DNA of 11,036 nt from Phoronis pallida (taxonomy: Eukaryota > Phoronida > Phoronidae): positions 1 to 11,036 of the forward strand of contig JAOXYC010218239.1 in the NCBI GenBank assembly GCA_028565715.1. The letters run 5' to 3'. A program made the translations under genes and the position numbers. The notes under the pieces are model-generated. The model was not told where the DNA came from, searched no databases, and saw nothing but the letters and a program-made list of their open reading frames with translations. This document shows positions 9,001 through 11,036 of this stretch, in pieces. How positions within the stretch are numbered: position 1 is the first letter of the stretch; each line of letters starts with the position of its first letter.

Positions 9001-10494
9001 TTGGTGAATGTCCAGTGTGCTTATTGTGGTAGTGGTAACTTTAAATTAAGAAACTTAACAATTTTGGGGTTGGTCAAACTGAGGTTACTAGTCAAGATTT
9101 GTTTTTTTAAGAGCCGTTTTTTGCAACAAACTGAACATGAAGCCTAGATTTCATGTTTTGAGGTCGCTTTTTAGAGCATTGGATAAAACATTGACAAAAA
9201 ACTGGTATATTCAGAGATGCAACTGTTACGATTTGTCGGAACGCCGTACGATTTTCAAGGGTAAAATATGCGGATACGATTCTTTGCTTAGAAGTTCAGA
9301 TTTTTAAAGAAACGGCCAAAGAAACGGCGCGCGGTATTTCTTTCTTGTCTTAGCGCTGACAGTTTGAGTGGAAACCCGCCTACTTGCTAGTTCAACTGTA
9401 AGTTATCATCAAACCGATAAAATAACAGCGATATTTGACCAATAAGAAAAAGGCACACTCGACAAGGCACGTGGTTTCGTAAGTTTTATTTCATTTTGCA
9501 TCGCAGCACGAATATGGAGTAATAATATTTGTATTTTGTAACGTCGGCTCTTCGGTTTCACTTTGATAAAACTCGGCTAAATCCGTAATATTATGATCCA
9601 ATCAGAAGGCTCGAAATATGCGAGCCCGTTCTAGCAAGTTCTGTTCGCGCATGTGGAGTTGTTATTTCTTCAAACGTGTTTACGTTTTGCGATGTCAAGT
9701 GATTCGGCCCGGGAATGAAATTTATGAATCCCGTTGAGATTAATCGGTAAAATCGGAGAGAGTAAAAGAATCATGAATGGCCATGCAGAATGTCATTAGA
9801 CCTTGGCATGGAAAAATCGGCAACGCACGTGGGACTTAATGAACCAGATTGCCATTGGAAAGGGCTGCATGGGATTGCAGAGTAAATAATGAGCTGTTAT
9901 TTGTTTGTAAAAATCTCACTTTAAGCACCTTGCAAACATAACAATTTTTTTTTGATTTATTGGATAAATGTTCTGCTTTTTTAATGTAAAATACGCTTTT
10001 TTAAGTCAGACATTCTGCTTTTGAAGCAAAAGAGGTTGGCATCTCTGTATATTAAATCTTCTAAAATTCCACACGTTGCGGGTGTTGCCCCTGATCACTG
10101 AAAAGTCAATAGTGACACAAAATCAAGCAAGAATATAGATACAAACTCCCAAAAGTGTGGAATTTTAGATTTAATATAGGCCTACCAGTTTTTGTCAATT
10201 TTAACAATTTTAATTATTTATTTTTTCAACACTGGTAACGGCCCTCTATCATGACTCATTTGTACAAACTTTTTTTTCCACACAAACAGAGTTCATCATG
10301 AAAGACGAGGCTAGCCGCTTGATCACCCTTGATGCCAAGAAAGCTTCTGACCTCCGAGTGAACTGGACAAGCAGTGTCAACAAAGACGCAGCCATGAAGG
10401 GTCAACTGCCTGATACTAAGGTGCCGAACTCGGTATCAGACCACAAGTACTGCCAAGTCTCCTACAACGGGGTGGAATTAAGTTTCTCTATAAA
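1..10494 (+). CDS. SMCHD1: SMCHD1 orthologue, internal part (11 exons, both ends outside window)
   Basis: Joining the eleven exons listed separately gives one open frame of about 469 residues. Each boundary has GT/AG sites and a matching phase (2,1,1,1,1,2,0,0,0,1,2). The protein matches what I remember of SMCHD1. The clearest part is the last exon, with [10 protein letters not shown], then [20 protein letters not shown], the same spacing as the vertebrate stretch VNWT..LLPD..VP.SV.D..YCQVS. Supporting motifs are [33 protein letters not shown] and [10 protein letters not shown]. In vertebrates SMCHD1 is a nuclear protein of about 2000 residues with an N-terminal GHKL ATPase and a C-terminal SMC hinge. 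It acts in X inactivation and repression of clustered and imprinted genes. This window covers only the beta-sandwich-rich middle, so neither ATPase motifs nor hinge are expected or seen. The role in this animal is inferred from orthology. No frame-disrupting change was found. Confidence 0.87.
71..514 (+). other. SMCHD1: SMCHD1 intron a-b
   Basis: This AT-rich intron of 444 nt runs from GTAATT to TTCTAG. I see long A and T runs but no gene, repeat pair or hairpin worth reporting. Confidence 0.75.
515..597 (+). CDS. SMCHD1: SMCHD1 exon b
   Basis: The acceptor is TTAATTCTAG ending at 514 and the donor is GTAGGT at 598. The exon enters in phase 2 and leaves in phase 1. It reads [12 protein letters not shown], then [15 protein letters not shown], which resembles the SMCHD1 segment after the ATPase region. 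The 16 nt starting the LPSKL codons recur exactly in the exon at 7087-7293. The following 2970-nt intron hosts the antisense kinase gene. Confidence 0.82.
731..815. repeat. 85-nt near-perfect hairpin, probable MITE part
   Basis: Arms 731-771 and 775-815 are 41 nt each with a TTT loop at 772-774 and about five mismatches. The outer arm begins ATTGAATAAT and the inner arm reads GTCAAAATCCG. Such compact fold-backs in introns are usually MITEs or MITE ends. No target duplication was identified, so the superfamily is unknown. Confidence 0.8.
1254..1259 (-). promoter_or_regulatory. Candidate polyadenylation signal AATAAA of the kinase gene
   Basis: TTTATT on the + strand reads AATAAA on the gene's strand. 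It lies 48 nt after the stop codon, a position typical of a short 3' UTR. The cleavage site is not determined. Confidence 0.55.
1307..2424 (-). CDS. EcKinase exon 2 (kinase core and C-terminus)
   Basis: The acceptor on the minus strand is ATTCTTTTTTCAG ending at 2425. The first bases, GA, complete the split glycine codon, then [13 protein letters not shown] follows. The exon carries both lobes and all catalytic motifs. It ends with a conserved-looking helical tail ([20 protein letters not shown]) and TAA. It contains no internal stop over 1118 nt, while the other strand gives only short open frames here. Confidence 0.92.
1307..2915 (-). CDS. EcKinase/CHK-like small-molecule kinase, two exons, nested in SMCHD1 intron
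   Basis: Exon 1 is 2915-2765 and exon 2 is 2424-1307, with the TAA stop at 1309-1307. The spliced protein is 422 residues, normal for the family. EcKinase/CHK proteins (Pfam EcKinase, SMART CHK) are aminoglycoside-phosphotransferase-fold kinases. Some insect members phosphorylate ecdysteroids, but most substrates are unknown. Visible motifs are KGENYSS (about 50-56), the lysine of VVIK (79), hinge-like LEDLS (144-148), ELAKIHSLS (172-180), catalytic HGDMWQGN (265-272, Asp267 and Asn272) and metal-binding LIDFQ (289-293). The start is the only in-frame ATG before an upstream stop at 2973-2975, with A at -3. Reading exon 2 as one open frame from TTG at 2512 would translate intron sequence. No signal peptide or membrane segment is seen. 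No disabling change is visible, so it looks functional. The substrate cannot be told. Confidence 0.9.
2425..2764 (-). other. Intron of the nested kinase gene
   Basis: This 340-nt GT-AG intron has GTAAGA at the donor and a T-rich tract plus CAG at the acceptor. The exact restoration of the family's KGENYSS motif on splicing supports it. The intron shows the nested gene is not a simple intronless retrocopy. It contains a perfect 11-bp inverted repeat at 2607-2630. Confidence 0.88.
2607..2630. repeat. Perfect 11-bp inverted repeat
   Basis: ACATTTAGCTT, two T, then its exact reverse complement AAGCTAAATGT. It lies inside the kinase gene's intron. It may be chance in AT-rich DNA or a small element relic. 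Confidence 0.6.
2765..2915 (-). CDS. EcKinase exon 1
   Basis: ATG at 2915-2913 begins [20 protein letters not shown] and continues through [12 protein letters not shown] and FTVSPGSTK. The last base, G, is followed by a strong donor GTAAGA (2764-2759). The sequence LPPE...EFL...V..F.VSPG..KG is the usual N-terminus of CHK/EcKinase proteins. Reading past the donor gives a short unrelated tail and a stop, confirming the exon end. Confidence 0.88.
3146..3429. mobile_element. Fold-back MITE, copy 1
   Basis: The ends are about 35-bp inverted repeats: CAAAGATGCTATCTCCTGCG on the left matches the reverse of the right end (3395-3429) with few differences. The right arm (3251-3429) aligns along its length with 6673-6844, sharing AGCTCTCAAATCACCCCTT and CTAGTTGATTTGAATTTTGA. 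The left arm is shorter (about 105 nt), suggesting internal deletion. It has no coding capacity, so it is non-autonomous. Confidence 0.82.
3568..3672 (+). CDS. SMCHD1: SMCHD1 exon c
   Basis: The acceptor is TTGATTGACAG ending at 3567 and the donor is GTAATA at 3673. Both ends are phase 1, so the 105-nt exon is symmetric. It reads [20 protein letters not shown], then [15 protein letters not shown]. Alternating hydrophobic strands and an N-R-K-G turn fit a beta-sandwich module. It continues directly from RPAGTTV of the previous exon, a join typical of SMCHD1. Confidence 0.85.
3673..4057 (+). other. SMCHD1: SMCHD1 intron c-d
   Basis: A 385-nt AT-rich GT-AG intron. The only structure seen is a short direct repeat, TATGAGAGT, at about 4012 and again at about 4029, just before the acceptor. 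Confidence 0.75.
4058..4135 (+). CDS. SMCHD1: SMCHD1 exon d
   Basis: The acceptor is CTCTTTTTAG ending at 4057 and the donor is GTAGGT at 4136. This is a symmetric phase 1-1 exon of 78 nt. It reads [16 protein letters not shown], then [10 protein letters not shown], with a dense aromatic run W-G-Y-W-F. A longer + strand open frame that runs on past the donor is intron read-through. Confidence 0.82.
4136..4589 (+). other. SMCHD1: SMCHD1 intron d-e
   Basis: A 454-nt AT-rich GT-AG intron ending in a T-rich tract and CAG. No gene, hairpin or repeat element is recognised. Confidence 0.75.
4590..4709 (+). CDS. SMCHD1: SMCHD1 exon e
   Basis: The acceptor is CATTTTTCAG ending at 4589 and the donor is GTAGGG at 4710. 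This is a symmetric phase 1-1 exon of 120 nt. It reads [20 protein letters not shown], then [12 protein letters not shown]. The G-x-H-x-L-x-L-x-A pattern is a typical terminal beta strand of an Ig-like module. ILKFTVT leads into the next module. Confidence 0.84.
4710..5252 (+). other. SMCHD1: SMCHD1 intron e-f
   Basis: A 543-nt AT-rich GT-AG intron. Nothing coding or repetitive is recognised. Confidence 0.75.
5253..5397 (+). CDS. SMCHD1: SMCHD1 exon f (Ig-like module)
   Basis: The acceptor is TATTTTGCAG ending at 5252 and the donor is GTAAGT at 5398. The exon enters in phase 1 and leaves in phase 2. It reads [19 protein letters not shown], then [12 protein letters not shown], then SLKPVLEAT. 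The hydrophobic-x-D-x-F-G-N motif recurs in SMCHD1 and other Ig-like repeat proteins. A related QDMAGN occurs in the exon at 7087-7293. Confidence 0.86.
5398..5971 (+). other. SMCHD1: SMCHD1 intron f-g
   Basis: A 574-nt GT-AG intron with A-rich runs near 5710-5790 and 5940. Short open frames on the minus strand have no recognisable domain. Confidence 0.75.
5972..6071 (+). CDS. SMCHD1: SMCHD1 exon g
   Basis: The acceptor is GGGCTATTTTAG ending at 5971 and the donor is GTGGGT at 6072. The exon enters in phase 2 and leaves in phase 0. It reads [20 protein letters not shown], then [13 protein letters not shown]. It completes the beta module started in the previous exon. The donor is weaker than the others (GTGGGT). 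Confidence 0.82.
6282..6317. repeat. Small hairpin, 11-bp arms
   Basis: GATTGCTCTTC at 6282-6292 is the exact reverse complement of GAAGAGCAATC at 6307-6317, with a 14-nt loop. The pairing can extend a few bases outward with a small bulge. Confidence 0.6.
6511..6844. mobile_element. Fold-back MITE, copy 2, flanked by TTAA
   Basis: The left arm 6511-6672 and the right arm 6673-6844 are imperfect reverse complements meeting at ACTCTTAAGAGT. The ends read AGGTACT and AGTATCT-like, and TTAA occurs immediately outside both (6507-6510 and 6845-6848). TTAA duplications are made by piggyBac-, Kolobok- and Looper-type transposases; Kolobok-like is a tentative choice. It is the same family as 3146-3429. 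Confidence 0.82.
7087..7293 (+). CDS. SMCHD1: SMCHD1 exon h (Ig-like module)
   Basis: The acceptor is TTTCTCAAATCAG ending at 7086 and the donor is GTAGGA at 7294. Both ends are phase 0, giving 69 whole codons. It reads [54 protein letters not shown] and ends TAVCK. The order LPG-LPSKL, then E-N-G, then D-x-x-G-N is the recurrent signature of SMCHD1's middle repeats. This exon is among the strongest evidence for the identification. Confidence 0.9.
7294..7894 (+). other. SMCHD1: SMCHD1 intron h-i
   Basis: A 601-nt GT-AG intron. It has several GGTAAC-like words around 7404-7446 and a perfect 16-bp palindrome at 7663-7678. The stretch 7690-7890 is less AT-rich than the neighbouring introns but shows no recognisable protein. 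Confidence 0.75.
7663..7678. repeat. Perfect 16-bp GC-rich palindrome
   Basis: AAGGGAGGCCTCCCTT is self-complementary with no loop and is followed by a run of T. It stands out in an AT-rich intron. It could be a protein-binding site or an element relic; no further evidence is available. Confidence 0.6.
7895..8029 (+). CDS. SMCHD1: SMCHD1 exon i
   Basis: The acceptor is GATGTTCTTTCAG ending at 7894 and the donor is GTGAGA at 8030. Both ends are phase 0, giving 45 codons. It reads [20 protein letters not shown], then [20 protein letters not shown], then IFELQ. A second AG six bases downstream (TTCAG) would put the frame into an early stop, so the first AG is chosen. Confidence 0.86.
8030..8779 (+). 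other. SMCHD1: SMCHD1 intron i-j
   Basis: A 750-nt AT-rich GT-AG intron with poly-A and poly-T runs near 8480-8660. No gene or clear element is recognised. Confidence 0.75.
8780..8939 (+). CDS. SMCHD1: SMCHD1 exon j
   Basis: The acceptor is CTTTTCTTCAG ending at 8779 and the donor is GTAATA at 8940. The exon enters in phase 0 and leaves in phase 1. It reads [20 protein letters not shown], then [20 protein letters not shown], then [12 protein letters not shown]. The start of a new module (V-x-P-S-x-x-x-A-x-I-x-I) parallels vertebrate SMCHD1 just before its VNWT segment. Confidence 0.87.
9190..10199. mobile_element. Palindromic MITE interrupted by a younger insertion
   Basis: ATTGACAAAAAACTGGTA on the left pairs with TACCAGTTTTTGTCAAT on the right about 1 kb away. 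Inside, TTAAATCT..TAAAATTCCACAC (10051-10074) pairs with GTGTGGAATTTTAGATTTAA (10155-10174). If 9212-10047 and one TATATT are left out, the two pairs join into one continuous arm, giving an original element of about 170 bp. Confidence 0.78.
9212..10047. mobile_element. 836-bp non-autonomous DNA transposon with CAGAGATG ends
   Basis: The ends CAGAGATGCAAC and GTTGGCATCTCTG are inverted repeats with one small difference. Both flanks carry TATATT (9206-9211 and 10048-10053), a 6-bp duplication. The CAGAG ends look hAT-like, but hAT normally gives 8 bp, so the superfamily is uncertain. It holds no meaningful open frame. An internal GGCTCG/CGAGCC hairpin lies at 9608-9626. Confidence 0.78.
10290..10494 (+). 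CDS. SMCHD1: SMCHD1 exon k (last in window)
   Basis: The acceptor is CCACACAAACAG ending at 10289 and the donor is GTAGGT at 10495. The exon enters in phase 1 and leaves in phase 2. It begins [20 protein letters not shown], contains [12 protein letters not shown] and [20 protein letters not shown], and ends ELSFSI. This is the clearest match to vertebrate SMCHD1. The in-frame TAG at 10496-10498 lies inside the donor and is intronic, not the end of the protein. Confidence 0.92.
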
Positions 10495-10613
10495 GTAGGT
10501 GTCAGAATGCCAGGTTAGCTTGTCTTAGATACAAATAGGCAAACTCTTTTGCACAAATGCATATAGTGACTCCATTAGTCAGCTGATAAAGATTGTCTAC
10601 AAAAACAGTTTTT

Positions 10614-10636
10614 ATGCGCCCACAACGTGGTCGCAT
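10614..10636. repeat. Hairpin upstream of microsatellite
   Basis: ATGCGCCCAC, loop AAC, then GTGGTCGCAT gives 10-bp arms with one mismatch. It ends 20 nt before the GGTT repeat and is probably part of the same element. Confidence 0.65.
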
Positions 10637-10655
10637 GTTGCTATCATGACCGTCC

Positions 10656-10701
10656 GGTTGGTTGGTTGGTTGGTTGGCTGGTTGGTTGGCTGGTTGGTTG
10701 G
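10656..10701 (+). repeat. (GGTT)n microsatellite with GGCT variants
   Basis: Eleven four-base units are ordered as five GGTT, one GGCT, two GGTT, one GGCT and two GGTT, then GG. Regular GG pairs could form a two-layer G-quadruplex on this strand. It sits between a hairpin and a tandem repeat. Confidence 0.9.
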
Positions 10702-10717
10702 ATGTTCCAACGTTCAC

Positions 10718-11036
10718 AATTAGTTTCCGACACTTATCTTCCAAACCGCTGGACGGATTTTGACGAAATTTGACACATGCGTTCTTTGTATGGATGTGCC
10801 GGCACCAGTCAATTTTCAGACCGTCACGATCACTCCAGCTCCCCCTGTTGGCAAAATGAGATTAAAATCGCTGTAATTGGTTTCCAACACTTATCTTCCA
10901 AACCGCTTGACGGATTTTGACGAAACTTGGCACAAATGTTCCTTGTATGAATGGGCCGTCACCAGTCGATTTTCGGACCGTCAAAATCACTACAACTCCC
11001 CCTAGTGGCCAATTTGTTTAAAATTAGTTCAAAATC
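10718..11036 (+). repeat. 157-bp tandem repeat, two units and start of a third; pearl/HINE-like element
   Basis: Unit 1 begins at 10718 and unit 2 at 10875. Shared blocks include CACTTATCTTCCAAACCGCT, GACGGATTTTGACGAAA, CACCAGTC and CTCCCCCT. A diverged AATTAGTT near 11022 may start a third unit. A tetranucleotide microsatellite followed by tandem core repeats of about 160 bp is the layout of bivalve pearl elements and Drosophila/bivalve HINE (non-autonomous Helentron) elements. The right end is outside the window. Confidence 0.78.

Larger units (their letters stand above)
8940..10289 (+). other. SMCHD1: SMCHD1 intron j-k
   Basis: A 1350-nt GT-AG intron mostly made of a palindromic MITE interrupted by an 836-bp second element (see 9190-10199 and 9212-10047). 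The inserted segment is visibly richer in CpG words (for example CGGCGCGCGG) than the surrounding intron. Confidence 0.78.
10495..11036 (+). other. SMCHD1: SMCHD1 intron after exon k (runs off window)
   Basis: The intron begins GTAGGT and no acceptor in the required phase is recognised before the window ends. It carries a hairpin, a GGTT microsatellite and 157-bp tandem repeats. A minus-strand open frame over the microsatellite only translates the repeat (NQPANQP-type) and is not a gene. Confidence 0.7.

Noticed and set aside
10496-10498. TAG directly after exon k as the SMCHD1 stop codon
   Set aside because: It is part of a good donor (GTAGGT), and SMCHD1 proteins continue far beyond this segment to the hinge domain.
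10502-10744. 80-residue minus-strand open frame with repeated NQPA/NQPT
   Set aside because: The repeated residues are only the translation of the GGTT microsatellite.

Overview
The window is animal nuclear DNA, AT-rich, with short exons (78-207 nt) split by GT-AG introns of about 0.4-3 kb that are full of small mobile elements. No prokaryotic gene organisation is present. Gene content (a SMCHD1 orthologue plus an ecdysteroid-kinase-like/CHK gene) and a bivalve-pearl/Helentron-like repeat suggest a marine invertebrate. An echinoderm, hemichordate or amphioxus is my best guess, with low confidence below the level of Metazoa.

The + strand is dominated by one gene. Eleven exons (1-70, 515-597, 3568-3672, 4058-4135, 4590-4709, 5253-5397, 5972-6071, 7087-7293, 7895-8029, 8780-8939, 10290-10494) join in a single open frame. 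Every junction has a GT donor and an AG acceptor, and the phases match throughout. Together they encode about 469 residues of the middle of SMCHD1, the non-canonical SMC protein involved in chromatin silencing. The N-terminal GHKL ATPase and the C-terminal hinge lie outside the window on either side. The part seen is the linker of Ig-like beta-sandwich repeats between them.

The 2970-nt second intron (598-3567) holds a complete gene on the opposite strand: a two-exon EcKinase/CHK-family small-molecule kinase (exon 1 2915-2765, intron 2764-2425, exon 2 2424-1307). The splice restores the family's N-terminal KGENYSS motif and gives a 422-residue protein with all catalytic motifs. An AATAAA signal follows the stop codon.

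The other introns carry mobile DNA. There is an 85-nt hairpin at 731-815. Two members of one fold-back MITE family lie at 3146-3429 and 6511-6844, the second flanked by TTAA. At 9190-10199 an 836-bp CAGAG-ended element sits inside an older palindromic MITE and is bounded by a TATATT duplication. At the right edge, a hairpin, a (GGTT)n microsatellite and 157-bp tandem repeats resemble a pearl/HINE element. I found no RNA genes, CRISPR arrays, viral genes or operon-like system. The notable content is the nested gene and the layered transposon history.
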